This document shows positions 1 to 10,846 of a DNA stretch of 64,000 bases, one piece after another. Below the pieces are notes generated by a model. That model made no database searches. It saw nothing but the letters and a program-made list of their open reading frames with translations, and was not told the origin of the DNA. Origin of the DNA: an uncultured Methylocystaceae bacterium (lineage in GTDB: Bacteria > Pseudomonadota > Alphaproteobacteria > Rhizobiales > Beijerinckiaceae); assembly GCA_937870755.1 (NCBI GenBank), contig CALMZV010000094.1, positions 1 to 64,000 on the forward strand, read 5' to 3'. The number at the start of each line of letters is the position of its first letter. The stretch's first letter is position 1. The translations under genes were made by a program, and so were the position numbers.

Positions 1-127
1 CGGCGCCTGCGCCGCCGCATCACGGCTGGAAGCTGGCGGCGCCTGCGCCGCCGCAACACGGCTGGAAGCTGGCGGCGCCTGCGCCGCCGCATCACGGCTG
101 GAAGCTGGCGGCGCCTGCGCCGCCGCA
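1..127. repeat. 36-bp tandem repeat, about 3.5 copies
   Basis: Three full 36-bp units start at 1, 37 and 73, and a 19-bp partial unit covers 109-127. The units are identical except one base (T to A at 55). Each unit junction holds a perfect 8-bp inverted repeat, GGCGGCGC-CT-GCGCCGCC. Because 36 is a multiple of three, plus frame 3 reads a 12-residue repeat (APAPPHHGWKLA, with Q for the first H in one copy). That frame stays open from 3 to a TAA at 288-290 with no start inside the window, so this could be the C-terminal end of an Ala/Pro-rich protein entering from the left. Codon use degrades after about 130 and the stop lies inside the predicted atp promoter, so coding is doubtful. I see nothing else between 128 and 264. 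Confidence 0.85.
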
Positions 128-264
128 GTCCGCCAGGCGAGGCGCAAGAGAAAAACCGGTGGCGCCGGGCGGCGTCGGACAATCGTCGCATGGCGGCGGC
201 GCGCGTCCCGCCAATCGAGATAAAGCTCTGCGTTCTCAATATATTGCAATTACCTGCCGCGTCC

Positions 265-293
265 TTGACATCGTTTTGCCCCGAAAATAATGT
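265..293 (+). promoter_or_regulatory. predicted sigma-70-type promoter of the atp operon
   Basis: A perfect -35 hexamer TTGACA lies at 265-270, followed by an AT-rich stretch, rare in this genome, that could hold the -10: TAATGT at 288-293 (17-bp spacer) or AATAAT at 286-291 (15-bp spacer). It lies 130-158 bp upstream of the chosen atpI start. 294-422 is a G+C-rich leader in which I see no further signal. Confidence 0.5.
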
Positions 294-422
294 GCGCGCG
301 ATTTTGTGGGGGAGCGCAGTGCGCGGCCCACGCCTTCGCTGGACCTTCGGGCTCTGACGTTTTCGAATGGCGGTGCGCGCGGCGCGCGCGGTTCGCGGCG
401 GTCGGGCGTGGAGATTTTGCGG

Positions 423-764
423 ATGGCGGAAGACGACGATGCGGCCCTGAAAGCGCGGCTTTCGCAGCTTTCCGAGAAGCTCGCCGAGGTGGACAAGGCG
501 CCCGCCGGCAAGGACGGGACGGCGGATCCGCAGTCCGACAGGGCGCTGGCCAGCGCCTTCGGGCTCGGCGCGCGGGTGCTGGGGGAATTCGTGGCGGCCG
601 TGGGCGTGAGCGCGCTCATCGGCTGGCAGGCGGACGAGTGGCTGGGCACGTCGCCGGCATTGCTCCTGATCCTTCTGGGGCTGGGCACGGCGGCGGGGTT
701 CTGGAGCGTCTACAAGACCGCCACGGGCAACAAGGCGACGGGCTATCCCGGCGCGCGGAAATAG
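423..764 (+). CDS. atpI: ATP synthase F0 assembly protein AtpI
   Basis: A 113-residue membrane protein in the first position of the F0 operon. AtpI proteins help assemble the c-ring and are poorly conserved. The N-terminal half is charged and probably cytoplasmic (starts MAEDDDAALKARL). It is followed by two hydrophobic segments, around residues 58-72 and 79-95. The pattern GWQADEW between them and the short basic tail after the second helix are typical of the family. The frame is open upstream to 306, but the longer N-terminus is Arg/Gly-rich and family-atypical, so the ATG at 423, with a weak TGGAG upstream, is preferred. It is the first gene of atpI-atpB-atpE-atpF'-atpF, with an 80-bp gap to atpB. 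Confidence 0.85.
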   Translation: MAEDDDAALKARLSQLSEKLAEVDKAPAGKDGTADPQSDRALASAFGLGARVLGEFVAAVGVSALIGWQADEWLGTSPALLLILLGLGTAAGFWSVYKTATGNKATGYPGARK

Positions 765-844
765 ACGGCGCTTGACGCCGGACGGGAATCACGGCGCATA
801 GCGCCAGTCCGCATGTGGCGGGCGAAAGGGAAGAGGGTTCGAAA

Positions 845-1606
845 GTGGCCGCACCTGCTCAGGCGATCGATCCGATCCACCAGTTCAACATCGAGCGCCT
901 TCTGCATCTGAATGTCGGCGGTCTGGACGCTTCCTTCACCAACGCCTCGCTGTTCATGGTCATCATTTTCCTGGCGGTGACGGCGCTGATGGTGCTGGGC
1001 ACCTCGGGCGCGCATGTGGTGCCCACGCGCGTGCAGGCGGCGGCCGAGATGGCTTACGAATTCGTGGCCTCCACGGTGCGCGACACCATCGGCAAGGAAG
1101 GCATGCGCTTCTTCCCGTTCGTGTTCTCGCTGTTCATGTTCGTGCTGTTCGCCAATCTCATCGGCCTCATCCCCGGCGCCTATACGGTGACGAGCCAGAT
1201 TGTGGTGACGTTCGCTTTCGCTGCGCTCGTCATCGGCACGGTCATCGTCTATGGCCTGATGAAGCACGGCGCGCATTTCCTGCATCTGTTCGTGCCGTCG
1301 GGCGTGTCGCCGATCCTGCTGCCGTTCATCGTGCTGATCGAGATCATCTCGTTCGTGTCGCGGCCCATTTCGTTGTCGGTTCGTCTTTTCGCCAACATGC
1401 TGGCCGGCCACATCACGCTGAAAGTGTTCGGCGGCTTCGTCGCCATGCTGCTGGGCGCGGGCGCCTACGCCATTCTGTCGCCGCTGCCGCTCATCGCCAT
1501 CACGCTGCTGACCGCGTTCGAACTGCTCGTCGCGTTCCTGCAGGCGTATGTGTTCGCCATTCTCACCTGCGTCTATCTCAACGACGCGATTCACCCGGGC
1601 CACTGA
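845..1606 (+). CDS. atpB: F0F1 ATP synthase subunit a
   Basis: Subunit a forms the two proton half-channels against the c-ring in the inner membrane. The 253-residue product has at least five hydrophobic helices. The helix around [12 protein letters not shown] carries the invariant arginine of the family, and the C-terminal helix ([11 protein letters not shown]) matches subunit a. I chose a GTG start at 845 because AAGAGGG lies 7 bp upstream and the protein then begins [14 protein letters not shown], as in alphaproteobacterial homologues. An in-frame GTG at 815 would add ten unlikely residues. atpE follows after 51 bp. Confidence 0.95.
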   Translation: MAAPAQAIDPIHQFNIERLLHLNVGGLDASFTNASLFMVIIFLAVTALMVLGTSGAHVVPTRVQAAAEMAYEFVASTVRDTIGKEGMRFFPFVFSLFMFVLFANLIGLIPGAYTVTSQIVVTFAFAALVIGTVIVYGLMKHGAHFLHLFVPSGVSPILLPFIVLIEIISFVSRPISLSVRLFANMLAGHITLKVFGGFVAMLLGAGAYAILSPLPLIAITLLTAFELLVAFLQAYVFAILTCVYLNDAIHPGH

Positions 1607-1657
1607 TAAACATCAACAACAGATAGTCGCCCACAAAACCTCCTGAAGGAGTTCAAA

Positions 1658-1885
1658 ATGGATCCTGTTGCAGCCAAATACGTCGGCGCCGGTCTGGCCG
1701 CCATCGGCATGGGCGCCGCCGCCGTCGGCGTGGGCGCGATTTTCGGCAATTTCCTGTCCGGCGCGCTGCGCAATCCGTCGGCCGCCGACGGCCAGTTCGG
1801 CCGCGCGTTCATCGGCGCGGCGCTTGCCGAAGGTCTTGGCATTTTCGCGTTCCTCGTCGCGATCATCCTGCTTTTCGTGAAGTGA
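1658..1885 (+). CDS. atpE: F0F1 ATP synthase subunit c
   Basis: The proteolipid that forms the rotating c-ring. The 75 residues make the standard hairpin: helix 1 is Gly/Ala-rich (residues 9-31), a polar loop carries RNPSAADGQ, and helix 2 (about 49-73) carries the proton-binding carboxylate Glu58 in [12 protein letters not shown] strong Shine-Dalgarno (GAAGGAG) precedes the ATG. A glutamate with no extra cation ligands points to proton rather than sodium coupling; that is inference from the family. Confidence 0.97.
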   Translation: MDPVAAKYVGAGLAAIGMGAAAVGVGAIFGNFLSGALRNPSAADGQFGRAFIGAALAEGLGIFAFLVAIILLFVK

Positions 1886-1946
1886 CGTTTCGCGCGCCCC
1901 GGCGTTGGTCGGGGCGCGTCTTCGATTTTCTCCAGGCGGAAAGATC

Positions 1947-2495
1947 ATGGCCAGCAACACGACCGCGACCACGCAGGCCCACGGCGGCGCCGCCGATCAC
2001 GGCGGGGCGTTCCCGCCTTTCGACTCCACCCATTTCGCCTCGCAGCTTTTGTGGCTCGCGATCACCTTCGGGCTTCTCTATCTGCTGATGTCGCGCGTGG
2101 CGCTGCCGCGCGTCGGCCGCATTCTGGAGAATCGCGCCGCCAGGATCGCGGGCGATTTGGAAGCTGCGAAAGCCGCGCAGGCGCAGGCGCAGGCCGCTCA
2201 GGTCGCGCACGAGAAGACGCTGGCCGAGGCCCGGGCCAAGGCGCAGGAACTGGGGCAGGAAGCCCACCGCAGCCTGGCCGCCGCGACCGAAGCCAAGCGC
2301 AAGGCGCTCGAAAGCGATTTGAACGCCAAGCTCGCCGCCGCCGACGCCAAGATCTCCGAAACCAAGGCGAAGGCCATGGCCAACGTCGATTCGATCGCCA
2401 CCGACGCGGCCGGCGCCATCGTCGAACAACTGACCGGCCGCAAGGTCGACGCGGGCGCGATCGCCTCCGCCGTCGCCGGCGCGCTGAAGGCCTGA
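1947..2495 (+). CDS. atpF': F0F1 ATP synthase subunit b' (second b-type subunit)
   Basis: One of two non-identical b subunits that make the peripheral stalk in alphaproteobacteria and photosynthetic bacteria. The 182-residue product has a short His/Gly-rich head, one membrane helix (about residues 34-50, QLLWLAITFGLLYLLM), then a long Ala/Lys/Glu-rich coiled coil. The start at 1947 (MASNTTATT) follows AGGCGGA; the open frame reaches back to 1905 but has no family-like sequence there. atpF begins 10 bp downstream. The pairing with the next gene is what identifies it as b'. Confidence 0.93.
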   Translation: MASNTTATTQAHGGAADHGGAFPPFDSTHFASQLLWLAITFGLLYLLMSRVALPRVGRILENRAARIAGDLEAAKAAQAQAQAAQVAHEKTLAEARAKAQELGQEAHRSLAAATEAKRKALESDLNAKLAAADAKISETKAKAMANVDSIATDAAGAIVEQLTGRKVDAGAIASAVAGALKA

Positions 2496-2505
2496 GAGGG
2501 ACGAC

Positions 2506-2991
2506 ATGCATTTCGACGCCGAACATTTCGTCGCCCTCGGGTTCGTCCTGTTCCTCGGCGTGCTCGCCTATTACGGCGTGCACTCCAAGATCGTCTCCGC
2601 GCTCGACGCGCGGATCGCGGGCGTGAAGAAGGAACTGGCGGAAGCCGAGAAACTGCGCGCCGAAGCGCAGACGCTGCTCGCCTCGTTCGAGAAGAAGCGC
2701 AAGGACGCGGAAGCCGAAGCCGCCGCCATCGTCGCGCAGGCGAAGCAGGAAGCCGAGCTTATGGCGACAGAATCGCAGGCCCGCCTGACCGATTTCGTCG
2801 CGCGCCGCACGAAGCAGGCCGAAGACAAGATCGCGATGGCGGAAGCGCAGGCCGCCAACGACGTGCGCGCGGCGGCCGCCGACGCGGCCGTCAAGGCAGC
2901 CGAAACGATCCTGACAACCGAAGCGCGCGGCCCCGGCGGCGCGAGCCTCGTCGATCAGGGCATCAAGGACATCGCGCGCCTCGTGCACTGA
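2506..2991 (+). CDS. atpF: F0F1 ATP synthase subunit b
   Basis: Peripheral stalk subunit b, 161 residues. A single N-terminal helix (residues 7-25) is followed by a long charged coiled coil rich in Ala, Glu, Lys and Arg. The C-terminal part (GASLVDQGIKDIARLVH) should contact F1. GAGAGGGAC lies just upstream of the ATG. It is the last gene of the F0 operon and is followed by a strong terminator. The F1 genes (atpH-A-G-D-C) are not in this window, as is usual in alphaproteobacteria, where F0 and F1 are split. Confidence 0.95.
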   Translation: MHFDAEHFVALGFVLFLGVLAYYGVHSKIVSALDARIAGVKKELAEAEKLRAEAQTLLASFEKKRKDAEAEAAAIVAQAKQEAELMATESQARLTDFVARRTKQAEDKIAMAEAQAANDVRAAAADAAVKAAETILTTEARGPGGASLVDQGIKDIARLVH

Positions 2992-3010
2992 ACGGCGCGC
3001 AGCACAAAAG

Positions 3011-3038
3011 AAAAGCCGGCCATTGGCCGGCTTTTTTT
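3011..3038 (+). terminator. Rho-independent terminator of the atp operon
   Basis: GCCGGCC (3015-3021) pairs with GGCCGGC (3025-3031) across a 3-nt loop, and the helix extends into AAAA/TTTT, followed by a run of seven T. The A-run on the left side may let it also end the convergent gcv operon. Confidence 0.93.
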
Positions 3039-3112
3039 GTCCTTGGGAACACCCTCAGCGCGGTTGCGCGGAGAGGGCAGCGCGCGAAGCGGTGCGAGGG
3101 CGCGTGCGGAGG

Positions 3113-4654
3113 CTATTCCGCAGCGTCCGCGACCGGCGCGCGTTTGCGCCATTTCAGCACCGGGCTGCGCGCCGCGCGCGTTTCGTCCAGCCGCGCGCGC
3201 GGGGCGAAGCGCGGCGCGTGTTCGAACCGTTCCTTCTCGCCGCGCAGCGCGCGCAGCGCCAGATCGCGCATCGCCATGACGAACAGGTCGAGCGAAGCGC
3301 GCGACTCGGATTCCGTGGGCTCGATCAGCATGGCGCCCTTCACGACGAGCGGGAAATAAACCGTCATCGGATGGTAGCCCTCGTCGATCAGCGCCTTGGC
3401 GAAATCGAGCGTGGTCAGGCCGGTGTTCTTCAGCCACGTTTCGTCGAACAGCACCTCGTGCATGCACGGCCGGTCGCCGAACGGTTGCGACATGATATTC
3501 GACAGACAGGCGCGCACGTAGTTGGCGTTCAGCACCGCGTCTTCGGCCGCCTGTTTCAACCCGTCGGCGCCATGCGAATACATGTAGGCGAGCGCGCGCA
3601 CATACATGCCCATCTGCCCGTGGAACGCGGTCACGCGGCCGAACGCCTGCGAGCCCGTCGCATGTTCGACCAGCGTGAAATCCTCGCCGTCCCGGCGCAG
3701 GAACGGCACGGGCGCGAAAGGCGCGAGTCGTTCGGACAGAACGACCGGCCCCGCGCCTGGCCCGCCGCCGCCATGCGGGGTCGAGAACGTCTTGTGCAGG
3801 TTAATGTGCATGGCGTCGATGCCGAGATCGCCCGGCCGCACCTTGCCGGCGATCGCGTTGAAATTGGCGCCGTCGCAATAGAAATAGGCGCCCGCCTCGT
3901 GCACGGCGGCGGCGATCTCGACCACCTCGCGCTCGAACAGGCCGCAGGTGTTGGGATTGGTGAGCATGATCGCGGCCACGTCCGGCCCGAGCTTTTCGCG
4001 CACGGCGGCGGGATGGACGAGCCCGTCCTCGCCGGCGGGAACCGAGCGCACCCTGAAGCCGATCAGCGCGGCGGTCGCCGGATTGGTGCCGTGCGCGGAA
4101 TCGGGCACGAGCACCACGTTGCGCGTCGCCTGTTCGCCGCGCGCGACGATGGCGGCCTTGATCGCCATCATGCCCGCGAGTTCGCCATGCGCGCCGGCCT
4201 TCGGCGACAGCGCCACGGCCGACATATTGGTGAGCGTCATCAACCAGTGCGCGAGTTCGGCCATCAGCGCCGTCGCGCCGCGCACGGTCGATTGCGGCTG
4301 GAGCGGGTGAATGTCGGCAAAGCCCAGCAGCCGCGCCATTTTTTCGTTGAGGCGCGGATTGTGCTTCATCGTGCACGAGCCGAGAGGAAACAGGCCCGCG
4401 TCGATCGAATAGTTCATGCGCGATAGGCGCACGTAATGGCGCACCGCTTCGGGTTCCGAAAGGCCGGGCAGGTCGGGCGCGCGCGTCTGTTCCAGGCCGC
4501 CGAGGCGCGGCGCGAAATCGCCCGGCGCGTCGATGTCGACGCCCGTCGTGTCGGCGCGGCCGATGTCGAACAGCAACGGCTCCTCGATGTCCAGCGCGCG
4601 ATTGCCGGTGAAGGTCTGGCGCGGTTGCGGCGCGATTGCGTGTTCGTGCGCCAT
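3113..4654 (-). CDS. gcvPB: glycine dehydrogenase (decarboxylating) subunit 2
   Basis: The C-terminal half of the split P-protein of the glycine cleavage system. It carries the PLP-binding lysine in MHINLHKTFSTPHGGGGPG, where the glycine-rich loop follows directly. With subunit 1 it decarboxylates glycine and passes the aminomethyl group to lipoyl-GcvH. 513 residues matches the usual length of this subunit. The start codon overlaps the stop of gcvPA in a TGATG arrangement (ATG 4654-4652), which indicates translational coupling and fixes the start. The C-terminal tail is Arg-rich and poorly conserved. Confidence 0.95.
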   Translation of the reverse strand: MAHEHAIAPQPRQTFTGNRALDIEEPLLFDIGRADTTGVDIDAPGDFAPRLGGLEQTRAPDLPGLSEPEAVRHYVRLSRMNYSIDAGLFPLGSCTMKHNPRLNEKMARLLGFADIHPLQPQSTVRGATALMAELAHWLMTLTNMSAVALSPKAGAHGELAGMMAIKAAIVARGEQATRNVVLVPDSAHGTNPATAALIGFRVRSVPAGEDGLVHPAAVREKLGPDVAAIMLTNPNTCGLFEREVVEIAAAVHEAGAYFYCDGANFNAIAGKVRPGDLGIDAMHINLHKTFSTPHGGGGPGAGPVVLSERLAPFAPVPFLRRDGEDFTLVEHATGSQAFGRVTAFHGQMGMYVRALAYMYSHGADGLKQAAEDAVLNANYVRACLSNIMSQPFGDRPCMHEVLFDETWLKNTGLTTLDFAKALIDEGYHPMTVYFPLVVKGAMLIEPTESESRASLDLFVMAMRDLALRALRGEKERFEHAPRFAPRARLDETRAARSPVLKWRKRAPVADAAE

Positions 4655-5982
4655 CACAGGGCCTCCTTCAGCGCTGCGGCGAGCGTCGCGCGGTCGTCGT
4701 CGGAATTGATCTCGGTCGAGGCGACGATCAGAAGATCGTCGAGCCCCGCGCCCGGCAGCAGGCGCGAGACAGGGACGCCCGCCAGCACGCCGCGCGCGGC
4801 GAGCCGTTCGACGAGCGCGGCCGCGTCCGCCTTCACCCGCACGGTGAATTCGTTGAAGAACGAGCGGTTGAGAACGGCGTCCCCCAGCATGTCGGCGAGC
4901 TTGATCGCATTCGCATGATTGACGCGCGCAAGTTCGCGCAGGCCCCTGCCGCCGAGCAACGTCATGTGGATCGTGAACGCCAGCGCGCACAGGCCGGAAT
5001 TGGTGCAGATGTTGGACGTCGCCTTTTCGCGGCGGATGTGCTGTTCGCGCGTGGAGAGGGTCAGCACGAAGCCGCGCTTGCCGTTGGCGTCCACTGTTTC
5101 GCCGCACAGGCGCCCCGGCATGTTGCGGATGAATTTCTCGCGCGTGGCGAACAGGCCGACATACGGTCCGCCGAAACTGAGCCCGTTGCCGATCGACTGG
5201 CCTTCGCCCACCACGATGTCGGCGCCCATCGCGCCGGGCGGCGTGAGCAGGCCGAGCGACACGGCTTCGGTGAACACCGCGATCAGCAGCGCGCCGTTGC
5301 GCTGGCAGGCCTCGGCGATCGGGCGCAGATCGCGCACATTGCCGAACACGTCGGGCGATTGCACGACCACGCAGGACGTGTCCTTGTCGATGCGCGCGAC
5401 GATGTCCTCGCGCGCCGACACGTCCGGCCCCATCGTCTCCACCGCATCCCCGGCCATCGCCGACAACGTGCGCGCCACCTCGGCGTATTGGGGGTGCAGC
5501 CCGCCCGACAGCACCGCCTTGCGCCGCCGCGTGATGCGATGCGCCATCAGCACCGCTTCCGCGCAGCCGGTCGAGCCGTCGTACATGGATGCGTTCGCCA
5601 CCTCCATCGCGGTGAGCGCTGCGACCTGCGTCTGGAATTCGAACAGATATTGCAGCGTGCCCTGCGCGATCTCCGGCTGGTAGGGCGTGTAGCTGGTCAG
5701 GAATTCCGAGCGCTGGATCAAGTGATCGACGGCGGCCGGAACGTGATGCTTGTAGGCGCCGGCGCCGACGAAAAACGGAACCGACGAGGCCGGCGTGTTG
5801 CGCGCCGCCATACGCGCGAGCGCGCGCTCCGCCTCCAGTTCCGACTTGCGGCGCGGCAGGTCGACCAGCCCGTCGATCAGCTTGTCGCGCGGCGCGTCGA
5901 CGAACAGGTCGTCGATCTTCTCCACGCCGATGCGGGCGAGCATGTCGGCGCGGTCCTGGGGCGAGTGGGGGAGATAGCGCAT
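4654..5982 (-). CDS. gcvPA: glycine dehydrogenase (decarboxylating) subunit 1
   Basis: The N-terminal half of the split P-protein, 442 residues, beginning [15 protein letters not shown] as in this family. Recognisable blocks include [18 protein letters not shown] and [20 protein letters not shown]. It forms the active alpha2-beta2 enzyme with the product of the overlapping gcvPB. It lies 11 bp downstream of gcvH in the same operon. The start at 5982 gives the family N-terminus, although its Shine-Dalgarno is weak, so coupling to gcvH translation is likely. Confidence 0.95.
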   Translation of the reverse strand: MRYLPHSPQDRADMLARIGVEKIDDLFVDAPRDKLIDGLVDLPRRKSELEAERALARMAARNTPASSVPFFVGAGAYKHHVPAAVDHLIQRSEFLTSYTPYQPEIAQGTLQYLFEFQTQVAALTAMEVANASMYDGSTGCAEAVLMAHRITRRRKAVLSGGLHPQYAEVARTLSAMAGDAVETMGPDVSAREDIVARIDKDTSCVVVQSPDVFGNVRDLRPIAEACQRNGALLIAVFTEAVSLGLLTPPGAMGADIVVGEGQSIGNGLSFGGPYVGLFATREKFIRNMPGRLCGETVDANGKRGFVLTLSTREQHIRREKATSNICTNSGLCALAFTIHMTLLGGRGLRELARVNHANAIKLADMLGDAVLNRSFFNEFTVRVKADAAALVERLAARGVLAGVPVSRLLPGAGLDDLLIVASTEINSDDDRATLAAALKEAL

Positions 5983-5993
5983 GGGGACCCGTG

Positions 5994-6371
5994 TCAGTCG
6001 AGCGTTTTCAGGAATGCCAGATAGGCGGCCTCGTCCATCAGCCCGTCGAGTTCGCTCTTGTCGGACAGGCGGATTTTCATGAACCAGCCCCTGCCGAGCG
6101 GATCCTCGTTGACGGTGGCGGGCGCGGCCTCCAGCTCGTGGTTCACCTCCACCACTTCGCCGGAAACCGGCGCGTAGACTTCGCTCGCCGCCTTCACGCT
6201 TTCCACCACCGCCGCGTCGCCGCCCTGTTCGACCTTGCGGCCCACCGCCGGCAGTTCGACGAACACCACGTCGCCGAGTTGCGACTGCGCATGGTCCGAA
6301 ATGCCGACCGTGACGATGTCGCCGTCGACGCGCACATATTCATGGTCCTTGGTGTAGCGAACGATAGCCAT
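5994..6371 (-). CDS. gcvH: glycine cleavage system H protein
   Basis: The lipoyl carrier that shuttles the aminomethyl group between P, T and L proteins. The 125-residue product has the lipoylation site Lys60 in [13 protein letters not shown] and the conserved [12 protein letters not shown] and [11 protein letters not shown] blocks. AGAAGGGC precedes the ATG. It is the first gene of the gcv operon here and lies about 160 nt downstream of a tandem glycine riboswitch. gcvT, which usually precedes gcvH in related genomes, is absent from this position. Confidence 0.96.
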   Translation of the reverse strand: MAIVRYTKDHEYVRVDGDIVTVGISDHAQSQLGDVVFVELPAVGRKVEQGGDAAVVESVKAASEVYAPVSGEVVEVNHELEAAPATVNEDPLGRGWFMKIRLSDKSELDGLMDEAAYLAFLKTLD

Positions 6372-6532
6372 GGGATTGCCCTTCTGAAGTCATGCGCAAA
6401 CGTCGCGCGGCCGCGCGGAAACGGCGGCGTGCGGCGCGGCGGCGGGAGGATGTGTGAACGGCGCGAGGGCCAAGGAAAGCTCCGGAATCGAGGTTGCGGC
6501 CGCAGCGCGCGACGAATCGCGGCGTGCGGCGC

Positions 6533-6716
6533 CCCCTCTGTCCTTGACCTGAGAGATTTCCCCGCGCGGCGCGCGAGTTACCCCCGTCGGTGGGCGCTTA
6601 CCGCGCCGCTTTCCAGAGCGTCATCCTTTCGCGGTCCTTTTGCCTGAGCGTTTCCGGGGCGGTTGCGCCTTCGGCGCCGGCCCGCTTCGCGCGCCGGTCT
6701 CTTCCGCGAAAGATCT
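6533..6716 (-). promoter_or_regulatory. tandem glycine riboswitch upstream of gcvH
   Basis: Read on the minus strand there are two consecutive glycine aptamers. Aptamer I (about 6708-6631) contains GCGGAAGAGACC, the core GCGCCGAAGGCGCAACC and the closing CUCAGGCAAAAGGACCGC, which are signature elements of the class. Aptamer II (about 6619-6535) contains CACCGACGGGGGUAAC and CUCUCAGGUCAAGGAC. A short linker joins them. In known cases glycine binding turns on the gcv genes. 6372-6532 is the leader to gcvH; I found no clear terminator hairpin in it, so control could act on translation or by another structure. Confidence 0.93.
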
Positions 6717-6791
6717 TTCATCTGACGGCGATGAACGTGCCGGCCGCGCCCGCCCCTGTCAATCTGCGCGCGCGGGGCCGGTTGTGGAAAA

Positions 6792-7391
6792 TCAGCGCCG
6801 GCGGCCGCCGCCGGCGCTCTGGCCCATCGCCAGCACGATCTCGTAATCGTCGGCGGCCTTTTCGTTGATGTAGGGCACGCTCATCGGATCGGCGACGAAC
6901 GAATGAATGGCCGCGCCCGCGCCGCTCACCACCCCGCCCACGCGATAGGTTTTCGACGCCAGCACCTTTTCGTCGCCCGTGCGGCGAATGGCGACCGTCA
7001 GCGGCGCGCTGTAGCTGCCGGCCGAACCGGCGGGGCCGAGCACCGTGCGGGTCTCGACGCCCACCCGCACCACGAGCTGGCCGTTGACCAGCGCGCAGTC
7101 GCGGGCGACCTGTCCAATGGCGATCTGGTAGCGGACGCTGGAGGCCGCTTCTCCGCCCACGCGCACCGCCGAGGCGCCGGGCTCGATCTGGGCGATGGGG
7201 CAGTCGATGACCGGGCCGCCCTGGGCGGGCGCCGGCGGCGCGCTGGTGGAGTTGAAGGCGAGCAGGTTGCCGAATTTGGTGGCCGCGGAGTCCGATTCCG
7301 CGACCGAACCCGCCGGTCCGCCGCACCCCGCAAGCGCGCCCGCGACCGCTATCGCCGCGCCGACGCGCGCATAATCACCAACGCCCTTCAT
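6792..7391 (-). CDS. predicted lipoprotein of unknown function
   Basis: A 199-residue product with an N-terminal signal ending in a lipobox, L20-A-G-C23, so it is probably lipidated and anchored in the envelope. The mature part is rich in Ala, Gly and Val with two further cysteines (in VIDCPIAQ and RDCALVNG). It has alternating hydrophobic stretches (QLVVRVGVETRTVL, SAPLTVAIRRTG) suggesting a beta-sandwich. The ATG at 7391 has GTGGAG upstream; a GTG at 7403 is also in frame. It stands alone between the glycine riboswitch and the IalB-like gene. I do not recognise a named family with confidence. Confidence 0.8.
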   Translation of the reverse strand: MKGVGDYARVGAAIAVAGALAGCGGPAGSVAESDSAATKFGNLLAFNSTSAPPAPAQGGPVIDCPIAQIEPGASAVRVGGEAASSVRYQIAIGQVARDCALVNGQLVVRVGVETRTVLGPAGSAGSYSAPLTVAIRRTGDEKVLASKTYRVGGVVSGAGAAIHSFVADPMSVPYINEKAADDYEIVLAMGQSAGGGRRR

Positions 7392-7458
7392 GCACCGCTC
7401 CACCCCTGAACATCTGGCGGCCGCATCCTACAGACAAACGCGGCCTGCGGCGAGGGCG

Positions 7459-7989
7459 TTACTGCAACGCCTCGAACCCTTGCTGGAAGCCCTTCAGCGC
7501 CAGCGGAATGCCGATGCCTTCCTCGGGCGTCTGGTAGATGATGAACGTCGCCGTCCTGCCGGCGCGCATCTGCTCGACCAGCTTGTCCTCCATGATCACC
7601 TCGGCCACGCAGCCCGAGGGCAGGCAGCGCACGAAGCCCGCGCGGCCGATGTCGGCATCGTCGATCTTGAGGCCGAGCCCGTTCGGCAGCAGGATGCCGA
7701 GCGGCGCGATGATGCGCAGCAGCCGGCTCTTGCCGTCGGCCGTCTTGAGCACGATCACCACCAGGCTCACGTTGGGCCTGTCGTCGGCGGCCACCGATTG
7801 CAGCAGCGCGCATTGCTCTTTCGAGGCGCCGGGCGGCGTGTCGCACCGCAGCTCCCAGTCCTCGTACTTGGCCTTCACCGCGCTTTGCGTCTGCGCGGCC
7901 GCGGGCAGGGCGCCAAACCCGAGCGCGACTGCAAGCGCGGCCAGCGCCGCGCGCCTCGAAAAGCCAGAACCGTAAGGCCGCAGCGCCAT
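7459..7989 (-). CDS. invasion-associated locus B (IalB) family secreted protein
   Basis: The 176-residue product has an N-terminal signal (about residues 1-34, ending PAAAQ). The mature part shows the IalB family pattern: KAKYEDWELRCD near the N-terminus, EQCALLQSV, the block APLGILLPNGLGLKIDD, then RCLPSGCVAE and a C-terminal GIGIPLALKGF. Members are periplasmic or outer-membrane proteins named after a Bartonella invasion factor, but most are in non-pathogens and have no known biochemical role. The start at 7989 follows GGCGGGAAAG; the frame is open to 8040. It is divergent from coxB with about 235 bp between the starts. Confidence 0.85.
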   Translation of the reverse strand: MALRPYGSGFSRRAALAALAVALGFGALPAAAQTQSAVKAKYEDWELRCDTPPGASKEQCALLQSVAADDRPNVSLVVIVLKTADGKSRLLRIIAPLGILLPNGLGLKIDDADIGRAGFVRCLPSGCVAEVIMEDKLVEQMRAGRTATFIIYQTPEEGIGIPLALKGFQQGFEALQ

Positions 7990-8225
7990 CTTTCCCGCCT
8001 TTCGCCAGTGCATTCGGGCCGCGCGCCGGCGCCGCCGCAATGAGAGCGGTGGTTAGCAAACGAACGCGCGCTGTCAAGCAAGCCTCCCGTGCGCGCGCCG
8101 CCGAGCGTCGGTCCACATGTGGCCGCAATACGTGTTGCGCTTCAACGACGATTATGTTTTGAACGTGTTTGATGGGAAATTGTCAGCTCATTTAAACGAG
8201 CGGTAACAATGGGAGCGAGGGTTCG

Positions 8226-10779
<2,554 letters not shown>

Positions 10780-10846
10780 TCGACAGCGACCGTCGCGGCG
10801 CCCGGCGTCGCGGCGATCCACTCAGGGACGGGGCGGGAACGGTTAA

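Noticed and set aside
1-127. CRISPR array
   Set aside because: Units are directly contiguous, with no spacers and no cas genes nearby.
743-1603. 286-codon minus-strand frame opposite atpB
   Set aside because: Shadow of atpB; His/Arg/Asp-rich without motifs.
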